DNA of 64,000 bases from an uncultured Burkholderiales bacterium (GCA_945952065.1 CAMFGY010000003.1:186001-250000); one strand, 5' to 3'. Shown: positions 1-9,702, counted from the first letter of the stretch. Numbers and translations are program-made. Notes: generated from the sequence alone by a model not told the origin.

Positions 1-935
1 CGCTGTGTCGGATTGACACCGTGGTGTTCGACAAAACCGGCACCATGACGCAAGACCGCATGGAACTCTTGGAGGTCTGTTCGGCGACGCCGGCCGCAAA
101 GGAGGCAAGCTTGACGCCAGAGCGCCTGCTGAGCTTGGCTCGGGATCTGGCGCGCCATTCGCAGCACCCCTTCTCGCGGGCGCTGGCTGAGTCTGCGCCC
201 GCCCCGGCGCTTCAAACAGCGTGGCAGCACATCAGTGAGCATGCGGGCCGAGGCTTGCAAGCTTTGGATGAACAAGGGCGGCAGTGGCGCCTGGGTGCGC
301 CCGACTGGGTGGCGGCGAATGCCGCTGAGGGTCAGGTCTTGCCTGCTGATGCGCAACTGGCATTCGGCCACGCGGACGCTTTGATTGGCCTGCGGTTTGG
401 CGAAGTCTTGCGGCCGGATGCAGTCGCGGCGATTGCGGCCTTGCATGATCAGGGCTTGCGCACGGTGTTGTTGTCGGGCGATGCGCCGGATCGGGTCAGC
501 CGTTTGGCGCAGGCGGCCGGTGTGCAGCAAGCGCAAGGCGGCGCCACGCCGGCCAGCAAATTGGCAGCTGTGGCCGATTTGCAAGCCCAAGGTCGCTGCG
601 TGCTGATGGTGGGGGATGGCATCAACGATGCGCCCGTGTTGGCGCGCGCCGATGCCAGTGTGGTGATGGGGCAGGGCACCATGCTGGCGCGAGCCAGTGC
701 CGACGCTTTGCTGCTCTCCAATCGTCTGGCTGATTTGGCCTCGGCGCGGATCTTTGCTATGCAAAGTGCGCGTGTAATTCGGCAAAACCTGGCCTGGGCG
801 GCGGCCTACAACGCCGCATGCATTCCCCTGGCCTTGGCGGGCTATCTGCCGCCTTGGGCGGCGGGACTTGGCATGGCCTGCAGTTCACTGTTTGTGGTTT
901 TGAATGCCCAACGCTTGGCGCTGGTCAAGCAATGA
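1..935 (+). CDS. ccoI: Copper-translocating P-type ATPase, 3' part (CcoI/FixI-like)
   Basis: This is the C-terminal part of a P1B-type ATPase in the inner membrane. The reading frame is open to the left window edge, so the true start lies outside. The phosphorylation motif DKTGTMT comes about ten residues into the visible part, followed by the ATP-binding region and the hinge motif GDGINDAP near residue 210. Two hydrophobic segments close the protein. The metal-binding domain and the CPx membrane motif are not in the window, so copper specificity is inferred from the neighbour: ccoS starts 11 bases downstream and ccoNOQP follows. CcoI supplies copper for cbb3 oxidase assembly. Confidence 0.9.
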   Translation, partial: LCRIDTVVFDKTGTMTQDRMELLEVCSATPAAKEASLTPERLLSLARDLARHSQHPFSRALAESAPAPALQTAWQHISEHAGRGLQALDEQGRQWRLGAPDWVAANAAEGQVLPADAQLAFGHADALIGLRFGEVLRPDAVAAIAALHDQGLRTVLLSGDAPDRVSRLAQAAGVQQAQGGATPASKLAAVADLQAQGRCVLMVGDGINDAPVLARADASVVMGQGTMLARASADALLLSNRLADLASARIFAMQSARVIRQNLAWAAAYNAACIPLALAGYLPPWAAGLGMACSSLFVVLNAQRLALVKQ

Positions 936-945
936 AGGCGTGAGC

Positions 946-1146
946 ATGGATGTTTTGTATGTGTTGATTCCCGTGTCGGTGCTCTTGGTCTTGGTGATCG
1001 TGGGTATTTTTGGGTGGGCAATTAACAACGGTCAGCTGGAAGATTTGGAGCGTGAAGGGGGGCGAATCCTGGAAGATGCTCCCGAGGTTGACCAACATCA
1101 AGTTTTCACTCGTGACGGTCGCGAAGAATCGCCTCCGTCGAATTAG
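946..1146 (+). CDS. ccoS: cbb3-type cytochrome oxidase assembly protein CcoS
   Basis: A 66-residue protein with one N-terminal membrane helix (about residues 3-22) followed by GWAINNGQLEDLEREG, typical of CcoS, which is needed to mature the haem and copper centres of cbb3 oxidase. The ATG at 946 is preferred over an earlier in-frame start inside ccoI because the protein then begins MDVLYVLIP, as in the family. The tail after about residue 45 is longer than in many CcoS proteins and hydrophilic. The 3' end of the gene overlaps a candidate FNR site for ccoN. Confidence 0.9.
   Translation: MDVLYVLIPVSVLLVLVIVGIFGWAINNGQLEDLEREGGRILEDAPEVDQHQVFTRDGREESPPSN
1088..1101. promoter_or_regulatory. Candidate FNR box upstream of ccoN, inside ccoS
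   Basis: TTGACCAACATCAA matches the FNR consensus TTGAT-N4-ATCAA with one mismatch. Its centre is at about 1094.5, 73 bases before the ccoN start. A class II FNR promoter (site centred at -41.5) would start transcription near 1136 and give a leader of about 32 bases. An fnr gene lies in the same cluster. FNR control of cbb3 operons is established in other bacteria; use of this site is inferred. Confidence 0.6.
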
Positions 1147-1167
1147 AAGCTGCAAGGAGCCAAAAAA

Positions 1168-2613
1168 ATGGCAAATACTGCTGCGCCGGTCATGTCGACC
1201 GGAGGCGTGTACGAAGACGGAGTGGTACGGGCCTTTGCGCTCGCTGCCGTTCTTTGGGGGGTTGTGGGCATGTTGGTGGGGGTGGTTATCGCCGCTCAGC
1301 TGGCCTGGCCTGAACTCAATCTGGGCATCCCATGGCTCAGCTATGGTCGATTGCGACCTCTGCACACCAATGCGGTGATTTTTGCTTTTGGTGGTTGCAC
1401 TTTGTTCGCCACGGCTTACCACGTGGTTCAGCGTACCGGTCAGACCCGCTTGTTTGCGCCTGGCCTGGCTTGGTTGACTTTCTGGGGCTGGCAATTGGTC
1501 ATCTTGTCGGCCGTGCTGACTTTGCCGCTGGGCATCACCAGCGGCAAGGAATATGCCGAGCTGGAGTGGCCGATCGACATCCTGATCACCTTGGTCTGGG
1601 TTTCGTTCGCCTTGGTGTTCTTCGGCACCGTGGGCACCCGCAAGGTCAAGCACATCTATGTGGCCAACTGGTTCTTTGGCGCCTTCATCATCGCCGTGGC
1701 TCTGCTGCACTTGGTCAATAGCGCAGCCATCCCGGTCAGCCTGTTCAAGAGCTACTCGGCCTACGCCGGCGTGCAAGACGCCATGGTGCAATGGTGGTAC
1801 GGCCACAATGCCGTGGGCTTCTTCCTGACCGCCGGTTTCCTGGGCATGATGTACTACTACATCCCCAAGCAAGCAGGCCGCCCGGTCTACAGCTACCGCC
1901 TGTCCATCGTCCACTTCTGGGCGCTGATCTTCACTTATATGTGGGCGGGCCCGCACCATCTGCACTACACCGCGCTGCCTGACTGGGCGCAATCGGTGGG
2001 CATGGTGTTCTCCCTGGTGCTGCTGGCGCCGAGCTGGGGCGGCATGATCAACGGCATCATGACCCTGTCGGGGGCTTGGCACAAGCTGCGTGACGACCCG
2101 ATCCTGAAGTTCCTGATCGTGTCCCTGTCTTTCTACGGCATGTCGACCTTCGAAGGCCCGATGATGTCCATCAAGACCGTCAATGCGCTCAGCCACTACA
2201 CCGACTGGACCATTGGTCACGTGCACTCCGGCGCTTTGGGCTGGGTGGGTCTGATCTCCATGGGCTCGCTGTACTACCTGATCCCGCGCATGTTTGGTCG
2301 CACCGAGATGTACTCGAAGAAGGCCATCGAACTGCACTTCTGGGTGGCAACTCTGGGCATCGTGCTCTACATCGCTGCGATGTGGATTGCCGGTGTGATG
2401 CAGGGCCTGATGTGGCGTGCGGTCAATCCGGATGGCACCTTGGTTTACACCTTTGTTGAAAGCGTCAAGGCCACTTATCCCTTCTATGTGGTGCGCTTGG
2501 TGGGCGGCTTGCTCTACCTCGGCGGCATGTTGGTGATGGCTTGGAACGTGGTCAAGACCATCCAGGTGGGTCGCGCTGTGAAGGCCCCCATCCCGACCCT
2601 GGTCAACGCCTGA
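1168..2613 (+). CDS. ccoN: Cytochrome c oxidase cbb3-type, subunit I
   Basis: Catalytic subunit of the high-affinity cbb3 terminal oxidase (481 residues, about 12 membrane helices), which reduces O2 and pumps protons. Visible haem and copper ligands include the His in [10 protein letters not shown] (near residue 66, low-spin haem), [11 protein letters not shown] and [11 protein letters not shown] (copper B side), and the paired His of [15 protein letters not shown] (haem ligands). An AAGGAGC ribosome site stands eight bases before the ATG. It is the first gene of ccoNOQP, and an FNR-type site lies 67 bases upstream. Confidence 0.97.
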   Translation: MANTAAPVMSTGGVYEDGVVRAFALAAVLWGVVGMLVGVVIAAQLAWPELNLGIPWLSYGRLRPLHTNAVIFAFGGCTLFATAYHVVQRTGQTRLFAPGLAWLTFWGWQLVILSAVLTLPLGITSGKEYAELEWPIDILITLVWVSFALVFFGTVGTRKVKHIYVANWFFGAFIIAVALLHLVNSAAIPVSLFKSYSAYAGVQDAMVQWWYGHNAVGFFLTAGFLGMMYYYIPKQAGRPVYSYRLSIVHFWALIFTYMWAGPHHLHYTALPDWAQSVGMVFSLVLLAPSWGGMINGIMTLSGAWHKLRDDPILKFLIVSLSFYGMSTFEGPMMSIKTVNALSHYTDWTIGHVHSGALGWVGLISMGSLYYLIPRMFGRTEMYSKKAIELHFWVATLGIVLYIAAMWIAGVMQGLMWRAVNPDGTLVYTFVESVKATYPFYVVRLVGGLLYLGGMLVMAWNVVKTIQVGRAVKAPIPTLVNA

Positions 2614-2645
2614 TCCGCTGAACGCGAGAACGAGGAGAATTTTTT

Positions 2646-3269
<624 letters not shown>

Positions 3270-3288
3270 AGCGCAAGGAGACTTCGCA

Positions 3289-3444
3289 ATGGATATCAAT
3301 GCTTTAAGGATCGCGGTGACGGTGCTGTCGCTGCTGGTGTTCCTTGGAATCGTGGCTTGGGCCTACTCCAGCCGCAACAAGGCACGCTTCGATGAATTGG
3401 CAGGCATGGCGCTGCAAGATGAAGCCGATGGGAGGCCTCAATGA
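3289..3444 (+). CDS. ccoQ: cbb3-type oxidase subunit CcoQ/FixQ
   Basis: A 51-residue protein with one membrane helix (about residues 8-26), ending in a charged tail RNKARFDELAGMAL. It stabilises the cbb3 complex. CAAGGAG stands eight bases before the ATG. The stop overlaps the ccoP start as ATGA (3441-3444), so the two are translationally coupled. Position between ccoO and ccoP and the helix-plus-charged-tail layout identify it. Confidence 0.93.
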   Translation: MDINALRIAVTVLSLLVFLGIVAWAYSSRNKARFDELAGMALQDEADGRPQ

Positions 3445-4364
3445 GTGATTTTTTCTCTGATGGATGGTCCATGTTCGTGGCGGGCGTCACGGTTCTGGGT
3501 CTGGTGTTCTGTATTGTTTTGCTGTTGATCGCGGCGCGTCACCGCGTCATGGCCAACGACAACAGTACCGGCCATACCTGGGACGAAGACCTGCGTGAGA
3601 TGAACAATCCACTGCCGCGCTGGTGGGCGATTTTGTTCGTGCTGACCGTGGTGTTTGCCGGCATCTACTTGGCCATGTACCCGGGTCTGGGCTCCAACAA
3701 GGGGTCTCTGAACTGGAGCAGCAAGGGCCAGTATGAAGCCGAGCAAAAGGCCGCCAACGAGGCCATTTCCAAGGTCTATGCCGAGTTCCAAGGCAAGACG
3801 GCCGAGCAACTGAGCCAGATGCCGCCGGCCATGGCCATTGGTGAGCGTTTGTTCGCCAACAACTGCGCGGGCTGCCACGGCTCTGACGGCAAGGGCAGCA
3901 AGGGCTTCCCGAACCTGACCGATGGCGACTGGCTGTATGGCGGCGACCACGCCACCATCGTCAAGACCATCACCGAAGGCCGTAACGGTGTGATGCCACC
4001 GATGGCTGCTGCGGTCGGTGGCCCTGAAGATGTCAAGAACGTGGCCAACTACGTCTTGAGCCTGTCGGGCAGCGCACACAACGCCATTGCAGCTCAATTG
4101 GGCAAGCCCAAGTTCGGCGCTTGCGCCGCCTGCCACGGCATGGACGGCAAGGGCAATCAGGCCTTGGGTGCACCCAACCTGACCGACAAGATCTGGCTGC
4201 ACGGCTGGGGCGAGGAAGCCGTCATCAATATGATCAACAACGGCAAGAACAATATGATGCCGGCCCACGGCACCCGACTGAGCGCTGAGCAAATCAACGT
4301 TCTGGGTGCCTATGTGTGGGGCTTGTCGCGTGGTGCTGCTTCGACCACGGCTCAAGCGCGTTGA
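3441..4364 (+). CDS. ccoP: Cytochrome c oxidase cbb3-type, subunit III (dihaem)
   Basis: A 307-residue dihaem cytochrome c of the cbb3 complex and likely entry point for electrons from soluble cytochrome c. Two N-terminal helices (about 10-31 and 61-80) are followed by two cytochrome c domains with haem sites CAGCH (142-146) and CAACH (228-232). Each is followed by a GSDGKG or GMDGKG loop and a PNLTD segment, and Met ligands lie in the GVMPPM and NMMPAHG regions. The start overlaps ccoQ by four bases. Confidence 0.97.
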   Translation: MSDFFSDGWSMFVAGVTVLGLVFCIVLLLIAARHRVMANDNSTGHTWDEDLREMNNPLPRWWAILFVLTVVFAGIYLAMYPGLGSNKGSLNWSSKGQYEAEQKAANEAISKVYAEFQGKTAEQLSQMPPAMAIGERLFANNCAGCHGSDGKGSKGFPNLTDGDWLYGGDHATIVKTITEGRNGVMPPMAAAVGGPEDVKNVANYVLSLSGSAHNAIAAQLGKPKFGACAACHGMDGKGNQALGAPNLTDKIWLHGWGEEAVINMINNGKNNMMPAHGTRLSAEQINVLGAYVWGLSRGAASTTAQAR

Positions 4365-4381
4365 TGAGCATTGGCTGTTGA

Positions 4382-5872
4382 ATGACTGATATTGCGTCCA
4401 AGCAGCGCGGCACCGCCGCGCTGTCCAAACCGGGCCCCGATGGCGATGCGGTGATTGAAATCGTGTCGCTGTACGCGGCACAAAAGAAAATCTATCCGCG
4501 CGCTGTCAGTGGGCTTTTTGCCAACTGGCGCTGGGCCCTGGTTTGGTTCACGCAAATCTTGTTCTACGGCCTGCCCTGGCTGGATTGGAATGCGCGCCAA
4601 GCGGTGCTGTTCGATCTGGCCAGCCGTCGTTTTTATATCTTCGGTTTGGTCCTGTATCCGCAGGACTTCATCTACTTGACGGGCCTGCTGCTGATTTCAG
4701 CTTATGGCCTGTTCTTGTTCACCGCGGTTGCTGGGCGGCTCTGGTGTGGTTTTGCGTGTCCGCAAACCGTCTACACCGAGATCTATATGTGGATCGAGCA
4801 GAAGTTTGAGGGCGACCGGCAGGCGCGTATCAAGCTGGACAGCGGTCCTTGGAACTTCAACAAACTGTGGCGCAAGACCGGCAAGCAAATCACTTGGATT
4901 GCGCTGGGTTTGTGGACAGGCTTTAGCTTCGTTGGCTACTTCACGCCGATCAAGCAACTCTGGGCCGAGGCCTTCACCCTGGGTTTTGGTCCCTGGGAAT
5001 GGTTCTGGGTCTTGTTTTATGGTTTTGCCACCTACGGCAATGCAGGCTATATGCGCGAGCAGGTCTGCAAATACATGTGTCCCTATGCGCGCTTTCAGAG
5101 CGCCATGTTCGACAAAGACACGCTCATCATCAGCTATGACAGCGAACGTGGTGAACCGCGCGGTTCACGCAGCCGCAAAGCCAGTCTTGATGAAGTGAAA
5201 GCCCAGGGCAAGGGGTCTTGTATTGACTGCACGCTGTGTGTGCAGGTGTGTCCCACGGGCATCGACATCCGCAAGGGTTTGCAATACGAGTGCATCGGCT
5301 GCGCCGCCTGCATCGACGTTTGCGACAGCGTGATGGACAAAATGAATTACCCGCGCGGTCTGATTCGTTATGACACGCAAAACGGCTTGGCTCAGCATTT
5401 GAGCCGGTCAGAAAAACTGCGCCGCATGTTCCGGCCCCGTGTGGTGGTGTACACCGTGGTCTTGGCCGTTCTGTGCGCGGCTTTGCTGGGCAGCCTGCTG
5501 TTCTTGCGCAGTCCGGTCAAGCTTGATGTGGTCCGAGACCGGGGCGTGATGGCACGCTTGGTGGAAGACGGTTATATCGAGAACCTTTACCGCTTGCAGG
5601 TCATGAATGCCTCCGAGCAGGTTCGCAGTTACACCATCACGGCCAGCGGCCTGGAGCAACTCGAATTGGCCCGACCGGTTGAATTGACCGTGCAGCCAGC
5701 GGAAGCCCGCTGGGTATCTGTCGCCTTGCGTGTGCCGCCCGAGGTGGCTGCCAAAGCCGGCACCGGTGCGCATGCGATCAAGTTCCAATTGAGGGGCGCT
5801 GAACTGGCCGGTTCAGCCTCCAAGGCAGGCTTGGCCGTGGAAGAGAAGTCAACCTTTGTGGTGCCGCGCTGA
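4382..5872 (+). CDS. ccoG: Cytochrome c oxidase accessory protein CcoG (RdxA/FixG)
   Basis: A 496-residue membrane ferredoxin-like protein linked to copper reduction during cbb3 assembly. N-terminal membrane helices carry WCGFACPQ (121-128) and CKYMCPYARFQ (229-239). A double 4Fe-4S ferredoxin module follows, with Cys 280, 283, 286, 290 and 304, 307, 310, 314. Then come one more helix (about 352-377) and an Ig-like FixG C-terminal domain. It starts 17 bases after ccoP and belongs to the same transcription unit. Confidence 0.95.
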   Translation: MTDIASKQRGTAALSKPGPDGDAVIEIVSLYAAQKKIYPRAVSGLFANWRWALVWFTQILFYGLPWLDWNARQAVLFDLASRRFYIFGLVLYPQDFIYLTGLLLISAYGLFLFTAVAGRLWCGFACPQTVYTEIYMWIEQKFEGDRQARIKLDSGPWNFNKLWRKTGKQITWIALGLWTGFSFVGYFTPIKQLWAEAFTLGFGPWEWFWVLFYGFATYGNAGYMREQVCKYMCPYARFQSAMFDKDTLIISYDSERGEPRGSRSRKASLDEVKAQGKGSCIDCTLCVQVCPTGIDIRKGLQYECIGCAACIDVCDSVMDKMNYPRGLIRYDTQNGLAQHLSRSEKLRRMFRPRVVVYTVVLAVLCAALLGSLLFLRSPVKLDVVRDRGVMARLVEDGYIENLYRLQVMNASEQVRSYTITASGLEQLELARPVELTVQPAEARWVSVALRVPPEVAAKAGTGAHAIKFQLRGAELAGSASKAGLAVEEKSTFVVPR

Positions 5873-5940
5873 GCGGTGCTGGATCAGTTCAAAGCGAAAA
5901 AGTACAGTCCGTACAGTCGCCAAGCGGAGACAAAAGCATC

Positions 5941-6204
5941 ATGAGCACACAGCAAACCATTCAGCCTCAGCTGACACCCGCTGAAACGGCCAAGCCCAAG
6001 TCTTGGTGGCGTGAGCCGATGATGTGGTTGGTGGTCGGTGGCCCGGCTCTGGTGGTGGTGGCCAGTTTTGCAACCTTGAGTGTTGCCTTGAGCCACCCCG
6101 ATCCCGTGCTGCAAGAGCAGGTCGCCTCTGCCAAAGCGAGTGGCGCCAAGGCCCTGGTGCCGGCGCGTGAGGCGCGCAACCATGCTGCGACAGGTGGGCA
6201 ATGA
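5941..6204 (+). CDS. Short FixH-family protein of the cco cluster
   Basis: An 87-residue protein with one membrane helix (about residues 29-52) within KSWWREPMMWLVVGGPALVV, then a short periplasmic tail. The WWREP-x-W-LVVGGPA pattern and position after ccoG match the short FixH/CcoH-like proteins of Burkholderiales. These are much shorter than FixH of rhizobia (about 150 residues) and lack most of its periplasmic domain. A role in cbb3 assembly is inferred from context only. The stop overlaps the next start (ATGA). Confidence 0.7.
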   Translation: MSTQQTIQPQLTPAETAKPKSWWREPMMWLVVGGPALVVVASFATLSVALSHPDPVLQEQVASAKASGAKALVPAREARNHAATGGQ

Positions 6205-6527
6205 ACTCGCCGATCGGCTCTTCCACCGCCGATCTGCCTGAAGTTCAGGGCGACGGCAGCAGCCGACTCAGCCGCAAAGCCATGGCCGTGGCCTGGCCTT
6301 CATTCCTGATGGCCGGTGTGATGGAGGCTTTGGTCTTTGCCGTCGTTGACCCCGCTGACCTGACATGGTTTGGCGGTGCGCCCATGGACATTCCGCGTCA
6401 AGCGATCTACACGCTGAGCTTCTTGCTCTTTTGGCTGGTGATTGGCTTGAGCTCCAGCCTCACCTTGCTGTTGGCGGATTTGCCCGATCAACCAGAGAAC
6501 CCGCACCCACGCGCTTGGCCGCGTTGA
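6201..6527 (+). CDS. Small inner-membrane protein of the cco cluster, unknown function
   Basis: A 108-residue protein with two predicted helices (about 30-48 and 70-92) separated by a loop containing DPADLTWFGG. It is translationally coupled to the FixH-like gene by a four-base overlap. I recognise no enzymatic motif. Its place at the end of the cco cluster, just before convergent fnr, suggests a role in oxidase assembly or membrane redox, but that is context only. Confidence 0.7.
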   Translation: MNSPIGSSTADLPEVQGDGSSRLSRKAMAVAWPSFLMAGVMEALVFAVVDPADLTWFGGAPMDIPRQAIYTLSFLLFWLVIGLSSSLTLLLADLPDQPENPHPRAWPR

Positions 6528-6617
6528 TGGGCGGGGGCTTGGGGTGCGCCGCGCTCCACCCGGCCAGACGGTGCTGGCTCAACAATCCGGCTGCAAGCCA
6601 CCGAGGTTTCTGCGTCT

Positions 6618-7355
6618 TCAGCAGGCCGTGTTATTGACCAGCTTTTGCAAGCCCGCCTGATCCAGGATGCGCAATTGGCGCTGCTTCACTTCCAGCAGAC
6701 CTTCATCCTGGAATTTCGAAAACGTGCGGCTGACAGTCTCGAGCTTCAGGCCCAGATAGCTGCCGATCTCTTCCCGCGTCATGCGCAGCACCAAGGCCGC
6801 GGCTGAAAAGCCACGGGCTTGCAGGCGCTGCGTCAGGTTCAGCAGGAAAGCGGCCAAGCGTTCTTCGGCCCGCATGCTGCCCAGCAGGAGCATGACGCCG
6901 TGGTCGCGCACGATCTCCCGGCTCATGATTTTGTGGAACTGGCGCTGCAAATCGGTGAATTCGCGCGAGAGTTCTTCCAGCTGTTCGTATGGAATCACGC
7001 AAACCGAGGAGTCCTCCAGCGCGACCGCGTCGCAGCTGTGGCGGTCGGTGCTGATGCCGTCCAGGCCCAACAACTCACCCGCCATTTGGAATCCGGTGAC
7101 CTGGTCGCGGCCATCTTCTGAGGCGACACAGGTTTTGAAAAACCCGGTGCGCACAGCGTACAGCGATTGAAAACTGTCGCCGCTGCGAAACAGCGTGTCG
7201 CCGCGATTGACTTGGCGCCTTGTGGCGACCAGTTTGTCCAGCTGGGCCAGATCGTCCGAGTGCAGGCCGACCGGCAGGCACAACTCGCGCAGATTGCAGC
7301 TGGAGCAGGCGACTTTCAGCGGTTCGATCTTGATCGGCAGGGTGGCATTCATCAT
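6618..7355 (-). CDS. fnr: Oxygen-sensing transcription regulator FNR
   Basis: A 245-residue CRP/FNR-family regulator. Cys 17, 20, 26 and 119 have exactly the 3-6-93 spacing of the four 4Fe-4S ligands of E. coli FNR (20, 23, 29, 122), so this is a true oxygen-labile FNR. A cyclic-nucleotide-like domain is followed by a helix-turn-helix in which ETVSR (206-210) matches the FNR recognition helix, predicting TTGAT-N4-ATCAA sites. The ATG at 7355 is chosen because AAGG lies before it and the N-terminus then fits the family; an upstream in-frame start would add 48 unrelated residues. It is divergent from hemN. Confidence 0.95.
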   Translation of the reverse strand: MMNATLPIKIEPLKVACSSCNLRELCLPVGLHSDDLAQLDKLVATRRQVNRGDTLFRSGDSFQSLYAVRTGFFKTCVASEDGRDQVTGFQMAGELLGLDGISTDRHSCDAVALEDSSVCVIPYEQLEELSREFTDLQRQFHKIMSREIVRDHGVMLLLGSMRAEERLAAFLLNLTQRLQARGFSAAALVLRMTREEIGSYLGLKLETVSRTFSKFQDEGLLEVKQRQLRILDQAGLQKLVNNTAC

Positions 7356-7510
7356 GGGCCTTGTTTCAAGCCGGCACGCAGGCCGGTTGGCGGGCTCGCC
7401 CGGCGTTGTGCACGTCGGTGAGTCCTTGGGGAATTGCAAAGTTTTGACGGACATGAGCATGATGCACCTCAAACGATGCCGCATTGTTGGTGCGGACAAG
7501 CGCGGGAAGC

Positions 7511-7524
7511 TTGATCCTGATCAA
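7511..7524. promoter_or_regulatory. Perfect FNR box between fnr and hemN
   Basis: TTGATCCTGATCAA is a perfect match to TTGAT-N4-ATCAA. Its centre (about 7517.5) predicts, for a class II promoter, a hemN transcript start near 7559, which fits a hemN start at 7595. It lies 156 bases upstream of divergent fnr and could also mediate autoregulation. The match is seen in the sequence; the activity is inferred. Confidence 0.75.
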
Positions 7525-7594
7525 GTCAAACAGCCAAAGCCTTGGCACAGTGTGCGCCATGGTACAGAACATTCATGCCGGCCCCGACTCCGCC

Positions 7595-8992
7595 ATGGCG
7601 ACGGCCGCCGCCAATATCGATGAGGATCTGTTGCGCCGTTTCGATGTTTCCGGGCCGCGCTACACCTCCTATCCCACGGCGGATCGCTTTGTTGAGGCTT
7701 TCAGTGCTCAGCAGTATGAGCAGGCGCTGTCGCAACGAGCCAGCGGGTCTTTGGTCGGTGGGGCAACGCCTTTGTCGCTGTACCTGCACATTCCTTTTTG
7801 CGAGTCGGTTTGCTATTACTGCGCATGCAACAAGGTCATCACCAAACACCATGACAAGGCCACCGAGTATTTGGCGGCCCTGACCACGGAAATGGACCTG
7901 ACCCTGGCGCACTTGGGGCGCGGTGCTTCGGTGTCTCAGTTGCATTTGGGTGGGGGCTCGCCCACCTTTTTGAGCGACCCGGAGTTGAGCCAATTGATGC
8001 AGGCCTTGCGCGAACGCTTCAAGGTGGCGGCGGGGGCCGAGGTGTCCATCGAGGTGGATCCGCGCACAGTCACGATTGAGAGGCTCCAGCACTTGCGTGA
8101 ACTGGGTTTCAATCGCTTGAGTTTTGGCGTTCAAGACTTTGATCCTGATGTCCAAAAAGCGGTGCATCGCATGCAAAGCTATGAGAGCGTTGAGCGCTTG
8201 ATGGTGGCTTCGCGTGAGTTGGGTTTTGAATCCACCAATGTTGATCTGATTTACGGTCTGCCGCTGCAAACGCCGGAATCGTTTGCCCGCACCATCGCGC
8301 AAGTCGGGGCATTGAAGCCCGATCGCATTGCACTGTATGGTTATGCGCATTTGCCGCAGCGCTTCAAGCCGCAGCGCCGTATCGATGCGGCTCAATTGCC
8401 GCCGGCCAGCGACAAAGTGGCGATGTTGGCTGCGGCAATTGCCGGCTTCCAGTCGCATGGCTACAGCTATATCGGGATGGACCATTTCGCGCTGTCCACC
8501 GACTCATTGGCGGTGGCCAAACGCCAAGGGCGCTTGCATCGCAACTTCCAGGGCTACAGCACGCAGCCGGATTGCGATTTGGTTGCGCTGGGGGTTTCTG
8601 CCATTGGTCGTGTGGGGGCTTGCTACAGCCAAAATGCCAAGACCTTGGATGAGTATTACGACGCCTTGCGTCAAGGGCAGCTGCCGGTCAATCGCGGCTT
8701 GGCCTTGAGTCGCGACGATATCGTGCGCCGCGCCGTCATCATGGCCTTGATGTGCCAAGGCCGCCTCGAGTTTGAGTCCATCGCCTTGGCGCATTTGGTG
8801 GATGTGAAGGCCTATTTCAAGCCTGAGTTGGAGCGCATGAATGAGCTCGCAGAGCAGGGCTTGGTGGTCGTGGAGCCGGAAGCGATTCAGGTGACCACCA
8901 TGGGCTGGTACTTTGTGCGCGCTGTGGCCATGGTGTTCGACCGATATTTGCAAGCCGACCGAAGCCGCGAGCGATTTTCTAGAATCATCTGA
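7595..8992 (+). CDS. hemN: Oxygen-independent coproporphyrinogen III oxidase
   Basis: A radical SAM enzyme that decarboxylates coproporphyrinogen III to protoporphyrinogen IX without oxygen. The 465-residue product carries SGPRYTSYPTADRF near the N-terminus, the cluster motif CESVCYYC (Cys 69, 73, 76), the glycine-rich LGGGSPTFL and the HemN C-terminal domain. In-frame starts at 7484 and 7559 exist. The first would place the FNR box inside the gene, and 7595 best matches family length; no clear ribosome site was seen. Haem supply under low oxygen fits the neighbouring cbb3 oxidase. Confidence 0.93.
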   Translation: MATAAANIDEDLLRRFDVSGPRYTSYPTADRFVEAFSAQQYEQALSQRASGSLVGGATPLSLYLHIPFCESVCYYCACNKVITKHHDKATEYLAALTTEMDLTLAHLGRGASVSQLHLGGGSPTFLSDPELSQLMQALRERFKVAAGAEVSIEVDPRTVTIERLQHLRELGFNRLSFGVQDFDPDVQKAVHRMQSYESVERLMVASRELGFESTNVDLIYGLPLQTPESFARTIAQVGALKPDRIALYGYAHLPQRFKPQRRIDAAQLPPASDKVAMLAAAIAGFQSHGYSYIGMDHFALSTDSLAVAKRQGRLHRNFQGYSTQPDCDLVALGVSAIGRVGACYSQNAKTLDEYYDALRQGQLPVNRGLALSRDDIVRRAVIMALMCQGRLEFESIALAHLVDVKAYFKPELERMNELAEQGLVVVEPEAIQVTTMGWYFVRAVAMVFDRYLQADRSRERFSRII

Positions 8993-9702
8993 TGCTTGAT
9001 GTCGCACTCGCCGGCTCGGCCCTGATGATGGGCTTGGCCGGCTCGCCCCATTGTTTGGCCATGTGTGGCGCCTCCTGCGCCGCCGCGGGCGGGCGTTCAC
9101 CGCTCACCTTCCAATTTGGGCGTTTGCTGGGGTATGCGACGGCTGGCGCATTGGCCGCGGGCAGCATGCAGGTCTTGAGTCAATTGGGCCAGTCCACAGC
9201 CTTGCTTCGCCCAGTGTGGGTCTTGGTCCAGGTGGCCGCATTTCTTTTGGGCATGGCCTTGCTGCTGAGAGGGCGTCAGCCCGCTTGGTTGGAGCGACTG
9301 GGGCAAGATGTGGCGCGCCAAGTCGAAGCGCCCGTGAGCGAGCTGCGTCGCGGAGGGGTCAGTCTGGCTGCCTCCAAGCGTGCGGCGGTGGCGGGCTTGG
9401 CCGGCATGGCTTGGGTGGCCTGGCCCTGCGGCCTCTTGCATTCGGCCCTTTTGCTTTCGGCGCTGGCCTCGGGGCCCATGCAGGGAGGCTTGGTGATGGC
9501 TGCTTTTGCTGCGAGCTCCGGTGCCGGCCTGGCTTTGGGGCCGTGGCTGCTGCGGCGGTTGCGCCGCAGTGGCGACGATGGCGCGGGGGCGATGCGCTTG
9601 TCCGTGCGCCTTGGCGGCCTGGGCTTGGCCCTGGGTTCGGCATGGGCTTTGGGCCATGGCGTGTGGGCGCAAGTGGTGGCCGTCTGTGGCCAGTGGGTCT
9701 GA
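8992..9702 (+). CDS. TauE/SafE-like (UreH/DsbD-type transmembrane) protein
   Basis: A 236-residue membrane protein with about six helices. The N-terminal motif GSPHCLAMCGASCAAAGG, with three Cys and a His, is typical of the UreH-like/DsbD-transmembrane family often found beside cbb3 genes and annotated as a TauE/SafE family protein. The start overlaps the hemN stop as TGATG, so it is coupled to hemN. A role in copper handling for the oxidase is likely from motif and context but unproven here. TAGAAT at 8980-8985 is a weak -10-like match without a -35. Confidence 0.8.
   Translation: MLDVALAGSALMMGLAGSPHCLAMCGASCAAAGGRSPLTFQFGRLLGYATAGALAAGSMQVLSQLGQSTALLRPVWVLVQVAAFLLGMALLLRGRQPAWLERLGQDVARQVEAPVSELRRGGVSLAASKRAAVAGLAGMAWVAWPCGLLHSALLLSALASGPMQGGLVMAAFAASSGAGLALGPWLLRRLRRSGDDGAGAMRLSVRLGGLGLALGSAWALGHGVWAQVVAVCGQWV

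Noticed and set aside
925-2337. Minus-strand frame of 470 codons opposite ccoS and ccoN.
   Set aside because: It is a shadow of ccoN, with Gln/His-rich unlike-protein translation.
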